From the NCBI GenBank assembly GCA_937951875.1, contig CALGAN010000013.1, positions 23,005 through 87,004 on the forward strand: 64,000 nt of DNA, given 5' to 3'. Made by a program: the position numbers and the translations under genes. Source of the DNA: an uncultured Alkalilimnicola sp. Its GTDB lineage: Bacteria; Pseudomonadota; Gammaproteobacteria; Nitrococcales; AK92. Positions 8,937 to 17,281 of this stretch are shown piece after piece. Under the pieces are notes generated by a model that was not told the origin of the DNA, did no database searches, and was given only the letters and a program-made list of their open reading frames with translations. Positions within the stretch are counted from its first letter, which is position 1. The number at the start of each line of letters is the position of its first letter.

Positions 8937-9728
8937 TCACACGAAAATCCGGCCTTCCAGATAAGTCTGCGCCCGTCCGGCCAGCACCACCTGGCCGGAT
9001 TCCTGGGTGCAGAACAGCTCGCCGCCGCGCGGCGACAGTTGCAGGGCGTGCAGTTCGGGGCGGCCGATGCGGGCGGCCCAGTAGGGGACGAGCGCGCAGT
9101 GCGCGGTGCCGCTGACCGGATCCTCGGGGATGCCCAGCGCCGGGGCGAAGAAGCGCGAGACGAAATCCACCTCTTCCTGGTCGCCGGGGGCGGTGACGAT
9201 CAGTCCCGGGCTGTCGAGCCGGCGGATCGCGTCCATGTCGGGAGTGACCTGCCGCAGCTGCTCCGCCGAGGCCAGCACGGCGAGCGGAAAGTTGGCCTCC
9301 AGCACCGTCTCGCCGCGCGTCCGCAGCGCCTGCCAGACCGCCTGGACCAACTCGGGCCGGGCCGAGGTGGTCGGCGCTTCCGGCAGCTGCACCTGGATCA
9401 GGTCGTCCTTGCGCTTCGCGGTGAGCTGGCCGCTATGGGTGAGGAAGTGGACCCGGCTGGCGGTCACGCCCAGGTAATGCCAGAGCACGAAGGCCGTGGC
9501 GAGCGTGGCGTGGCCGCAGAGCTCCACTTCCGTGACCGGCGTGAACCAGCGCAGCCGCCAGTAGCGGCCTTCCGGCGCGACGAAGGCGGTCTCGGAGAGA
9601 TTGTTCTCCTGGGCGATGTGCTGCAGCAGCTCGTCCTCCGGCCAGTCGGTGATCGGCACCACCGCGGCGGGATTGCCGGCATAGCCGTCGCCGGTGAAGG
9701 CGTCGATCTGGTAGATGGGCAGCTCCAT
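8937..9728 (-). CDS. PhzF-family isomerase
   Basis: This 263-residue protein belongs to the PhzF/YddE family. It begins MELPIYQIDAFTGDGYAGNP and carries the catalytic glutamate of the family at E46 in NNLSETAFV. CGHATLATAFVLW near residue 72 and the second-half motif DPVSGTAHCALVPYW near 218 reflect the two-fold diaminopimelate-epimerase fold. The phenazine enzyme PhzF isomerises a dihydrohydroxyanthranilate. Most stand-alone relatives have unknown substrates, and no phenazine genes are nearby. It lies 181 bp downstream of the quinone oxidoreductase gene and may be the tail of that operon. Confidence 0.9.
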   Translation of the reverse strand: MELPIYQIDAFTGDGYAGNPAAVVPITDWPEDELLQHIAQENNLSETAFVAPEGRYWRLRWFTPVTEVELCGHATLATAFVLWHYLGVTASRVHFLTHSGQLTAKRKDDLIQVQLPEAPTTSARPELVQAVWQALRTRGETVLEANFPLAVLASAEQLRQVTPDMDAIRRLDSPGLIVTAPGDQEEVDFVSRFFAPALGIPEDPVSGTAHCALVPYWAARIGRPELHALQLSPRGGELFCTQESGQVVLAGRAQTYLEGRIFV

Positions 9729-9909
9729 GGCATACCTCGGGGCTCAGCGGCTCAGGGCAGGGTACCGGCGGGCGCCGGGCGAGGGCGCTGAGGCGGTACC
9801 GAAATGCGATGTGGGGGCGCCGAGGCGTGTGCCGGAGGCGGACGCGAACGCGGCCCGGAACGGGCCGCGCCGCGGCCGGCGGCGCGGGGCCGCCGGCGAA
9901 GGGCGCCGC

Positions 9910-10893
9910 TTACGCGGACTGCGGGGTGAGCACCACCTTGCCGGTGACGCGCCGCTGCAGCAGGTCGTTGAGGGCGTCGGCGGCCTGTTCGAGCGGGTAG
10001 GTGCGGCACACGTGGGGCTTGATCTTGCCCTCGGCGTACAGCTGGAACAGGTGCTGGAAGTTCTCGTAGTTGGTCTTCGGGTCGCGGGCGACGAAGGCAC
10101 CCCAGAACACGCCGACGATCGACGAGCCCTTCAGCAGCGGCAGGTTGGCCGGCGCCTGCGGGATGCGGCCGCTGGCGAAGCCGATCACCAGCAGACGGCC
10201 GTTCCAGTTGATGCAGCGCAGGCAGGCGTCGAAGGCGTCGCCGCCGACCGGGTCGTAGATCACGTCAGCGCCGTTGCCGCCGGTCAGCTCCTTGACCCGC
10301 TCCTTGAGGTCTTCCTTGCTGTAGTCGATCAGCTCGTCGGCGCCGTGCTCCTTGGCCACCTGCAGCTTCTCGGGGCTGCTGGCGGCGGCGATCACCCGCG
10401 CGCCCAGGGCCTTGCCGATCTCCACCGCCGCCAGGCCGACGCCGCCGGAGGCGCCCAGCACCAGCAGGTTCTCGCCGGCCTTGAGCTGGCCGCGCTGCAC
10501 CAGGGCGTGGTAGGAGGTGCCGTACACCATGGAGAAGCCGGCGGCGGTCACGTAGTCCATGCCGTCGGGGATGGGAATGGCGCGGAAGGCCTGGGTGACC
10601 GCTTCCTCGGCGAAGCCGCCGTAGCCGGTCAGCGCCATCACCCGGTCGCCGACCTTGAGGTTGGTGACCTTCTCGCCGACCTCGATGACCTCACCGGCCA
10701 CCTCGCCGCCCGGGGCGAACGGCATCTCCGGCTTGAGCTGGTATTTGCCCTGGATGATCAGGGTGTCGGGGAAGTTCACGCCGCAGGCGTGGACCTTGAT
10801 GCGGATATCCTGCGGGCCCAGCGGCTGGCGGGGCAGCTCGCCCAGCACCAGGCTTTCCGGCGGGCCGTATTCCTTACAGATCATTGCGCGCAT
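9910..10893 (-). CDS. NADPH:quinone oxidoreductase-type MDR enzyme
   Basis: This is a 327-residue zinc-independent medium-chain dehydrogenase/reductase. An N-terminal GroES-like domain (HACGVNFPDTLIIQGKY, FAPGGEVAGEV) is followed by a Rossmann domain with GASGGVGLAAVEIGKALGA near residue 150. It is predicted to reduce quinones or activated enones with NADPH in the cytoplasm. It starts 21 bp after the next upstream oxidoreductase gene on the same strand, so it belongs to the TetR-headed operon. The substrate is unknown. Confidence 0.9.
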   Translation of the reverse strand: MRAMICKEYGPPESLVLGELPRQPLGPQDIRIKVHACGVNFPDTLIIQGKYQLKPEMPFAPGGEVAGEVIEVGEKVTNLKVGDRVMALTGYGGFAEEAVTQAFRAIPIPDGMDYVTAAGFSMVYGTSYHALVQRGQLKAGENLLVLGASGGVGLAAVEIGKALGARVIAAASSPEKLQVAKEHGADELIDYSKEDLKERVKELTGGNGADVIYDPVGGDAFDACLRCINWNGRLLVIGFASGRIPQAPANLPLLKGSSIVGVFWGAFVARDPKTNYENFQHLFQLYAEGKIKPHVCRTYPLEQAADALNDLLQRRVTGKVVLTPQSA

Positions 10894-10914
10894 TGTCGTC
10901 TCCTCGTTCGCCGC

Positions 10915-11940
10915 TCAGGCGGCATTGTCGGCCGCGTCGTCGGCCACTTGTAGAATCAGTTTTCCGAAGTTCTCGCCGCGGAACAGCATCAGTAGGCGCT
11001 CGGGGAAGGTCTCGATGCCGGTGACGATGTGCTCCCGATGCTTGAGCTTGCCTTCCCGCAGCCAGCCGGCCATCTCGCGCACGGCCTCGGGGAAGCGATC
11101 GGCGTAGTCGAACACCACCATACCCTGCATGCGGGCGCGATTGACCAGCAGCGACAGGTAGTTGCTCGGGCCGGTCACCGGCTGGGTGTTGTTGTACTGC
11201 GAGATGGCGCCGCAGATGACCACCCGCGCGTGCAGGCGCAGCCGGGTCAGCACGGTGTCGAGGATCTCGCCGCCGACGTTGTCGAAATAGACGTCCACGC
11301 CCTCCGGGCAGACCCGGCGCAGCTCGGCCTTGAGATTGCCCTGCTTGTAGTCCACGGCGGCGTCGAAGCCCAGCTCGTTGACCAGGTAGTCGCACTTGTC
11401 CTTGCCGCCGGCGATGCCGATCGCCCGGCAGCCCTTGATCTTGGCGATCTGCCCGACCACCGAGCCGACCGCGCCGGCCGCGGCCGACACCACCACGGTC
11501 TCGCCGGGCTTGGGCTGGCCGACTTCGAGCAGGCCGAAGTAGGCGGTCATGCCGGTCATGCCCAGCACGTGCAGATAGGCCGGCAGCGGCGCCACCGCGG
11601 GATCGACCTTGGTCAGCTCGGCGGCGGGGCATACCGCGTAGCGCTGCACGCCGGTGATGCCGCTGACGTAGTCGCCCGGCGCGAAGCGCGCATCGCGCGA
11701 GGCCAGCACCTTGCCCACGCCGAGCGCGCGCATCACCTCGCCCAGTCCGACCGGCGGGATATAGGACTTGCCCTCGTTCATCCAGCCGCGCATGGCCGGG
11801 TCCAGCGACAGATACAGCACCTTCACCAGCACTTCGCCGTCGCCCGGCTCGGGCAGCGGCGCCTCGGCGATCTCGAAGTCGCTGGCCTTCGGCTCGCCGA
11901 CCGGGCGGCGGATCAGCTTGACCTGGGTGTTCCGTTCCAT
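10915..11940 (-). CDS. NADP-dependent MDR oxidoreductase (leukotriene B4 dehydrogenase/CurA-like)
   Basis: This 341-residue medium-chain reductase belongs to the double-bond reductase branch. Typical segments are LSLDPAMRGWMNEGKSYIPP near residue 48, LGMTGMTAYFGLLEVGQPK near 127, the NADP loop AAAGAVGSVVGQIAKIKG near 152 and YFDNVGGEILDTVL near 228. Such enzymes reduce alpha,beta-unsaturated ketones or aldehydes. It lies 60 bp downstream of the acyl-CoA dehydrogenase gene and 21 bp upstream of the quinone reductase gene on the same strand, consistent with one transcript. Confidence 0.9.
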   Translation of the reverse strand: MERNTQVKLIRRPVGEPKASDFEIAEAPLPEPGDGEVLVKVLYLSLDPAMRGWMNEGKSYIPPVGLGEVMRALGVGKVLASRDARFAPGDYVSGITGVQRYAVCPAAELTKVDPAVAPLPAYLHVLGMTGMTAYFGLLEVGQPKPGETVVVSAAAGAVGSVVGQIAKIKGCRAIGIAGGKDKCDYLVNELGFDAAVDYKQGNLKAELRRVCPEGVDVYFDNVGGEILDTVLTRLRLHARVVICGAISQYNNTQPVTGPSNYLSLLVNRARMQGMVVFDYADRFPEAVREMAGWLREGKLKHREHIVTGIETFPERLLMLFRGENFGKLILQVADDAADNAA

Positions 11941-12000
11941 CCCTGCGCTCCTCCTCAGTCGTTCGTTATCGTGCGCGCCGCCCGCGGGCGGCGCGGACCG

Positions 12001-13803
12001 TCAGAACCAGCCGTCCCGCATCTCGTAGCAGGTGGTGTCCAGGCCCATCAGCAGCTCGGCCTGGGTGCGGATGGCCGGCAGCTCCCAGCGGTGGAAATAG
12101 CGCGCGGCCTGCAGCTTGCCCAGATAGAACTGCTGGTCCTCGCCGTCCGCACCGCCCTGCAGGGCGCGGGCGGCGACCACCGCCTGGCGCAGCCACTGCC
12201 AGGCCAGCACGTAGCGGCTGAACATGTCCAGGAACACGAAGGAGTTGGCGAAGGCGATGTCCGGGCCCTTGCTCTGCACAGCCTGGAACAGGGTCTGCAC
12301 CACCTCCTGCACGCGCCGGTCGGCTTCCTCCAGCGCCTTGGCCAGATCGGCGATGGCGTCCAGCGCCTTGGCCTCGGCGACGGTGCGGGCCACTTCTTCG
12401 CGCAGGAATCGGTAGCCGGCACCGCCGTTCTGGCCGAGCTTGCGGCCGAGCAGGTCGAGCGACTGGATGCCGTCGGTGCCCTCGTGGATGGGGTTGAGGC
12501 GGTTGTCGCGGTAGAACTGCTCCACCGGGTAGTCGCGGGTGTAGCCGGCGCCGCCGAGGATCTGGATCGCCAGCTCGTTGGCCTTGCAGCCGAACTGCGA
12601 GCTGCCGGCCTTGACGATGGGGGTGAGCAGGTCCAGCAGCTCTTGGGCGCGAGCGCGCTGCTCGTCGCTGCCGGTGGCGATCTCATCGACCAGGCGGCCG
12701 GCGTACAGGCACAGGCCCAGCGTGCCCTCGACGTAGGACTTCTGCGCCAGCAGCATGCGCCGCACGTCGGCGTGCTGGATGATCGGCACCTGCGGGCTGT
12801 TCGGGTCCTTGCCCGACAGCGGCCGGCCCTGCGGGCGGTTGCGGGCGTACTCCAGCGAGTGCAGGTAGCCGGCGTAGCCGAGCGCCACCGCGCCCATGCC
12901 GACGCCGATGCGCGCCTCGTTCATCATGTGGAACATGTAGGTCAGGCCCTTGTTGGGCTCGCCCACCAAGTAGCCCACCGCGCCGCCGTTGTCGCCGAAG
13001 TTGAGCACCGTCGAGGTGGTGCCGCGGTAGCCCATCTTGTGCAGCAGGCCGGCCAGGGTGACATCGTTGCGCGGGCCGAGGCTGCCGTCAGGGTTGATCA
13101 GGAACTTCGGCACGATGAACAGCGAAATGCCCTTCACACCGGCCGGCGCGCCTTTGATGCGGGCCAGCACCATGTGGATGACGTTGGTGCCGAAGTCGTG
13201 GTCGCCGCCGGAGATGAAGATCTTGTTGCCGAAGATCCGGTAGGTGCCGTCCGGCTGCGGCTCGGCGCGGGTGCGCAGGTCGCCCAGCGAGGAGCCGGCG
13301 TGTGGCTCGGTCAACACCATGGTGCCGGTGGCGCTGCCGTCGAGCAGCGGCTTGAGGAACAGCCGCTTCTGCTCCTCGCTGCCGTGGGCCTTGATCAGGT
13401 TGCCGGCGCCGACGGTGAGCAGCGGATAGGCCGAGAAGCTGATGTTGGCGCACTTGAACAGCGCGCCGCAGGCGTCGGCCACCACGAACGGCAGCTGCAT
13501 GCCGCCCAGCTCGGCGTCGTGGTGCGCGGCCAGGAAGCCGGCCTCGGCATAGGCCTTGAACGCCGCCTTGGTCTCCGGCACGGTGATCGCCGTGCCGTCC
13601 TTGAAGATCGGTTCGTTCTCGTCGGCCTTGCGGTTGAACGGCTCGAAGTAGGTCTCGGCCAGCTGGCGTGCCGTTTCCAAGGCGCCGTCGAAGGTCGAGC
13701 GGTCGTGCTCGGCGAAGCGCGGACGCTGGGTCAGGCTCTCCACGTCCAGCACTTCGTAGAGGTGGAAGGCAAGGTCGCGCGCTGGAATCAGTTTGTCGCT
13801 CAT
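12001..13803 (-). CDS. acyl-CoA dehydrogenase, long (600-residue) form
   Basis: This is a flavin-dependent acyl-CoA dehydrogenase that forms a trans-2-enoyl-CoA. At 600 residues it is the long form, with extra N- and C-terminal regions, like the DmdC-type and AidB-related lines. Visible motifs include the middle-domain TMVLTEPHAGSSLGDLRTRA, GAGYTRDYPVEQFYRDNRL and IHEGTDGIQSLDLLGRKLG, which holds the candidate catalytic glutamate. The start has a good Shine-Dalgarno (TAGGAG). Its neighbours are an SDR 53 bp upstream and an MDR reductase 60 bp downstream, suggesting a degradative route for a specific acyl or ring compound. The substrate cannot be read from sequence. Confidence 0.92.
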   Translation of the reverse strand: MSDKLIPARDLAFHLYEVLDVESLTQRPRFAEHDRSTFDGALETARQLAETYFEPFNRKADENEPIFKDGTAITVPETKAAFKAYAEAGFLAAHHDAELGGMQLPFVVADACGALFKCANISFSAYPLLTVGAGNLIKAHGSEEQKRLFLKPLLDGSATGTMVLTEPHAGSSLGDLRTRAEPQPDGTYRIFGNKIFISGGDHDFGTNVIHMVLARIKGAPAGVKGISLFIVPKFLINPDGSLGPRNDVTLAGLLHKMGYRGTTSTVLNFGDNGGAVGYLVGEPNKGLTYMFHMMNEARIGVGMGAVALGYAGYLHSLEYARNRPQGRPLSGKDPNSPQVPIIQHADVRRMLLAQKSYVEGTLGLCLYAGRLVDEIATGSDEQRARAQELLDLLTPIVKAGSSQFGCKANELAIQILGGAGYTRDYPVEQFYRDNRLNPIHEGTDGIQSLDLLGRKLGQNGGAGYRFLREEVARTVAEAKALDAIADLAKALEEADRRVQEVVQTLFQAVQSKGPDIAFANSFVFLDMFSRYVLAWQWLRQAVVAARALQGGADGEDQQFYLGKLQAARYFHRWELPAIRTQAELLMGLDTTCYEMRDGWF

Positions 13804-13856
13804 CGGGTACTCCTACGCGGCGCGGGGCCGCTGCAGCAGAAATCTCACGTGTTCGC

Positions 13857-14615
13857 TCACACCGCGGTCAGGCCGCCGTCCACTGCCAGGGCGTGGCCGT
13901 GGACGAAACCGGCGGCGTCCGACAGCAGCCAGGCCACGGCTTCGGCGATCTCGTGCGGCTCGCCGAGTCGGCGCGCCGGGTTGGAGCGCTGCGCCCGCTC
14001 GGCCAGGGACGGATCGCGATCGAGAAAGCGCTGGAACATCGCGGTGCGGATGATACCCGGGCAGACCGCGTTGACGCGGATGCCGTTGCGGGCGTATTCG
14101 GCGGCGGCGCTGCGGGTCAGCCCGACCACGCCGTGCTTGCTGGCGGCATAGCCGCCGAGCCGGGCGGCGCCCACTAGCCCGGCCACCGAGGCGATATTGA
14201 CGATGGCGCCGCCGCCTTGGGTCAGCATCTGGCGTATTTCGTACTTCAGGCACAGCCAGACGCCTTTGACGTTGACCGCTTCGGTGCGGTCCCACTCGTC
14301 CTCGCTCAGGTCGGCGAGCAGTTTGCTTTCGTGTTCGATGCCGGCGTTGTTCACCGCGGCGTCGAGCCGGCCGTGACGCTCGACGATGGCGGCGATCAGC
14401 CGCTCCACCTGATCGGCGCGGGTCACGTCGGTTTGGATGAATTCGGCTTGGCCGCCGTCGGCGCGGATGGCGGCGGTGGTCCGCTCGCCGTCGGCGTTCA
14501 GGTCGGCGACGATCACCGTCGCGCCGCGCTGCGCCAGCAGGCGCGCGCAAGCCTCGCCGATGCCCGCCGCGGCGCCGGTGACCAGGGCCACCCGGCCGTG
14601 AAACTGGGCCGTCAT
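13857..14615 (-). CDS. short-chain dehydrogenase/reductase
   Basis: This is a 252-residue classical SDR. The cofactor loop TGAAAGIG is at residues 13-20, ADLN follows the second beta strand (favouring NAD), NNAG is at 89-92, and the catalytic S143, Y156 and K160 lie in ASVAG and YAASK. The C-terminal SDAAGFVHGHALAVDGG fits the family. It probably oxidises a 3-hydroxyacyl-CoA or alcohol in the same pathway as the adjacent acyl-CoA dehydrogenase; this role is inferred from position. Confidence 0.92.
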   Translation of the reverse strand: MTAQFHGRVALVTGAAAGIGEACARLLAQRGATVIVADLNADGERTTAAIRADGGQAEFIQTDVTRADQVERLIAAIVERHGRLDAAVNNAGIEHESKLLADLSEDEWDRTEAVNVKGVWLCLKYEIRQMLTQGGGAIVNIASVAGLVGAARLGGYAASKHGVVGLTRSAAAEYARNGIRVNAVCPGIIRTAMFQRFLDRDPSLAERAQRSNPARRLGEPHEIAEAVAWLLSDAAGFVHGHALAVDGGLTAV

Positions 14616-14714
14616 GTCTGCCTCTCCTCGAACGGCGCCCTTGCTGGGCGCTCTTGGTCGTTGTCTATGCCGTCGCGGCGCCGCCCCTCCCGGGCCGGCG
14701 CCGCGGATCGGGCT

Positions 14715-15479
14715 TTAGGCCAGCATGCCGCCGTCGACGATGATGCAGGCGCCGTTGGTGAAGCTGGCGGCGTCCGACACCAGGTACAGCACGGTGCCGG
14801 CCATCTCCTCCGGCTTGGCCGAACGGCCCAGCGGGATGTTGCTGACCACGCGGTTGTAGATGTCCTTGTTCTCGAACAGCGCGCCGGCGAACTTGGTCTC
14901 GGTGAAGCCGGGCAGCAGGGCGTTGACGCGGATGTTGTACTGACCGCACTCCTTGGCGAAGGCCTTGGTCATGTTGATCACCGCCGCCTTGGTGATGGAG
15001 TAGATGCCCTGCATCGGGCCGGGCACGATGCCGTTGACCGAAGCGGTGTTGACGATGGCGCCGCCGCCCTGGTCGCGCATCATCTTGCCGAACTTGACGG
15101 ACATGAAGAAGTAGCCGCGTAGGTTGACGTCCACGGTCTTCTGGAACGCGCCCAGATCGGTGTCGAGGATGTGGCCGAAGTAGGGGTTGGTGGCGGCGTT
15201 GTTGACCAGGATGTCGAGCCGGCCGAATTCCTTCTGCACGTAGTCGTGGATGGCGTCGATCTGCGCCATGTCGCCGACGTGGCAGGCGAAGGCCGAGGCC
15301 TTGCCGCCGGCCTCGCGGATCTCCTTGGCGACCTCTTCGCACTGCTCCTGCTTGCGGCTGGAGACGATGACGTGGGCGCCGTGCTGGGCCAGCAGCTTGG
15401 CGATGGCCTCGCCGATACCGCGGCTGGCGCCGGTGACGAGGGCGATCTTGCCGGTGAGGTCGAACAGGTTGCTTGCCAT
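14715..15479 (-). CDS. short-chain dehydrogenase/reductase
   Basis: This is a 254-residue classical SDR. TGASRGIG is at residues 16-23, SSRKQEQ after the second strand suggests NADP, NNAA is at 93-96, and the catalytic S147, Y160 and K164 are in ASVNG and YSITK. The C-terminal SDAASFTNGACIIVDGGMLA is family-typical. A strong ribosome-binding site (AAAGGAGA) precedes the ATG. It is the first enzyme gene after tetR, 145 bp downstream of it, and 99 bp before the second SDR. Confidence 0.92.
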   Translation of the reverse strand: MASNLFDLTGKIALVTGASRGIGEAIAKLLAQHGAHVIVSSRKQEQCEEVAKEIREAGGKASAFACHVGDMAQIDAIHDYVQKEFGRLDILVNNAATNPYFGHILDTDLGAFQKTVDVNLRGYFFMSVKFGKMMRDQGGGAIVNTASVNGIVPGPMQGIYSITKAAVINMTKAFAKECGQYNIRVNALLPGFTETKFAGALFENKDIYNRVVSNIPLGRSAKPEEMAGTVLYLVSDAASFTNGACIIVDGGMLA

Positions 15480-15624
15480 GGAAGTCTCCTTTGGTGTTCC
15501 GGCCGGCTAGGGCGAAGCCGGCATCTGGGGCTTGGAAAGCCGTGAGCGGGCGAGTGGCTCCTCGCCCTTGCGAATATGGGTGGTGGTGTCGGTTGCGGTC
15601 ATGGCCACGGTCCCGGTTGCCGGC

Positions 15625-16323
15625 TCACTGCCGATCGGCCGCCGGCGCGAGCACGGCGGCCTCGACGAACGCGATCACAGCGTCGGCGTAGGCATCCACC
15701 TTCAGGCCGCGGCGCCGGTATTTCCAGCGCTTGAGGTACCACTCCTGCAGCAGCGGCTTGATCAGCGCCGCGGTCAGCTCCGGATCGCGCGGCTGGAACA
15801 CGCCGGCGGCGATGCCGTCGCGCAGGCAGTCGACGAACAGCTTCTCGGTGCGCAATTCGCCAGCGATGGCGCGCTCGCGGGCTTCCTTGTCGAAATGCCG
15901 CGACTCCATGTAGGAGAAGTAGAACCAGCCCTGCATGGCCTCCGACAGATACAGGTGCCGGCGCAGCAGCCAGCGCAGCCGCTCGCGCGGCTGCATGGCC
16001 TGCGCGGGCGGGGCCAGGGCCCGCTCCACCGCGAACCGGACCTGGCTGAGGATCATGTCGAGCAGCTTCTCCTTGCTCTCGATGTAGGAGTACAGCGCGC
16101 CCATGCTGATGCCGGTGCGCTCGCTCAGGTCGCGCACGCTCATCGCCTGGAACCCCAGCTGGTTGCTGATCTCCAGCGCGTGCTCGAAGATCGCCGCTAG
16201 CCGCCCGACCGCGACCTCCTCGTTCTTGACCTTGATGCAGTCGCGGTGCCGGCAATAGGTCTGGCGATAGACCTCGGTCTTGATGCCGTCCAGTTCGCGC
16301 AGAAAAGCCTCGTAGCCGCTCAT
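15625..16323 (-). CDS. TetR-family transcriptional regulator
   Basis: This is a 232-residue TetR/AcrR repressor. The helix-turn-helix lies at about residues 50-80 (MSVRDLSERTGISMGALYSY followed by IESKEKLLDMI), with a C-terminal ligand-binding helical domain. An unusual N-terminal extension of about 30 residues carries CRHRDC. It heads the minus-strand acyl-CoA/redox gene set, so it most likely represses that operon and itself, with an acyl-CoA or related metabolite as inducer. An 18-bp palindrome at the expected transcription start supports autoregulation. Confidence 0.9.
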   Translation of the reverse strand: MSGYEAFLRELDGIKTEVYRQTYCRHRDCIKVKNEEVAVGRLAAIFEHALEISNQLGFQAMSVRDLSERTGISMGALYSYIESKEKLLDMILSQVRFAVERALAPPAQAMQPRERLRWLLRRHLYLSEAMQGWFYFSYMESRHFDKEARERAIAGELRTEKLFVDCLRDGIAAGVFQPRDPELTAALIKPLLQEWYLKRWKYRRRGLKVDAYADAVIAFVEAAVLAPAADRQ

Positions 16324-16399
16324 GCGGATGCGCTCGGGAGCGATGGCTGGCGGAGCGGCGGGATCATGCGGCGCGAGGCTTCCTAGTTGTTCGGAAAAA

Positions 16400-16417
16400 C
16401 GAGCGAGCGCTCGCTCG
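16400..16417. promoter_or_regulatory. 18-bp palindromic operator for the TetR regulator
   Basis: CGAGCGAGCGCTCGCTCG is a perfect palindrome 77-94 bp upstream of the tetR start and immediately downstream of the tetR -10 box. Binding there would block transcription start. The shorter CGAGCGCTCG at 16477-16486, on the far side of the promoter, repeats the core. The rest of the 322-bp gap (16324-16645) shows no gene. Confidence 0.65.
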
Positions 16418-16424
16418 GCGGATA

Positions 16425-16453
16425 GGTATAGCCAGTTGCGGGTCGCGGCGCAA
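16425..16453 (-). promoter_or_regulatory. sigma-70 promoter of the tetR operon
   Basis: On the minus strand TTGCGC (16453-16448), a 17-base spacer and TATACC (16430-16425) form a promoter reading into tetR. The TetR-type palindrome begins 8 bases after the -10. Confidence 0.55.
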
Positions 16454-16645
16454 GTCGGACCGTAGGCCCACCACGAGCGCTCGCCCTAGCGCCATCCCCC
16501 ATCTCCGCCGTCCGCTCCAAGGGAAGTCGGCCGCTTTGCACGCGGCCCTCGTCGAGCGATCCCTACCTGTGTATCCGGCTTGCTCGGAAATCTTGCGCCG
16601 CTGAATGATTTGCAGGGGATGCGCGGTATTTTTCGGAAATTACTC

Positions 16646-17281
16646 TCAGAGCCATCGCTCCGGCGGCTCGCGCGCCGCGCGCGGGTCGGCACGGACTTGC
16701 CGCAGGGCGTGGGCGAGGGCGTTGTCGGCCGCGACCGGGCCGACGTCCTCGCAGGCCTGGACATACAGGCCGTGCATGATCGCGCGCTGCTGTTCCAGGC
16801 CGCAGACGGGCGCGTTCGCGGCGTCGCCGCGCACCAGCCAGCGTTCGAGCGTCAGGCGGCGGTCGCGGTCGGGGATCGCGCGCGCTAAGGCGCCGGCGAG
16901 CGTGTCGTTGCCGTTCCGGCCGTCGGGGTGCAGCTGCGCGAGGAAGCTGCGGACCATGACCGCGAACAGCGGCGGTTGCGCGGCGGCGTCGGCGGACGCC
17001 TCCGTCTGCCGCGACGGCATCGGCTTGATCGCCTCCACTGCCGGGCTGGCGTGCGCCCGCTGCTGCGCGAAGAAGCGCCGCAGCAAGACGGCGTAGAACC
17101 GGTCGGCGAGTTCCGTGTGTCCCGCCGCCGCGCACAGCTGCCGGCTCAGCTCCCGCAGCGAGGGCTGCCGCGCTGGATCGATGCTCTGGTCTTCCCACGC
17201 CGCGAGCGCCAAGGTCTGGCTGCTGGGCGGCAGAACCTCGCGCACCGTGGCGTGCACGATCGCGTCATACCCGTTCAGCAC
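16646..17281 (-). CDS. unknown protein translationally coupled to amt
   Basis: This is a 211-residue, mostly helical, soluble protein with no signal peptide and no family I recognise. The GTG start at 17281 overlaps the 3' end of amt by 17 bases and has an AGGAGG ribosome-binding site inside the amt coding region, so the gene is real and coupled to the transporter. Features include ELSRQLCAAAGHTELADRFY near residue 44, a Pro/Ala-rich linker near 85-100 and a C-terminal WLVRGDAANAPVCGLEQQRA region. Its position suggests nitrogen-regulated expression and perhaps a role in ammonium transport or sensing, which is inference. No GlnK-like sequence is present. Confidence 0.75.
   Translation of the reverse strand: MLNGYDAIVHATVREVLPPSSQTLALAAWEDQSIDPARQPSLRELSRQLCAAAGHTELADRFYAVLLRRFFAQQRAHASPAVEAIKPMPSRQTEASADAAAQPPLFAVMVRSFLAQLHPDGRNGNDTLAGALARAIPDRDRRLTLERWLVRGDAANAPVCGLEQQRAIMHGLYVQACEDVGPVAADNALAHALRQVRADPRAAREPPERWL

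Noticed and set aside
11029..14151. Plus-strand open frame of about 1,040 codons
   Set aside because: It is antisense to the MDR, acyl-CoA dehydrogenase and SDR genes, all of which have full family motifs and ribosome-binding sites.
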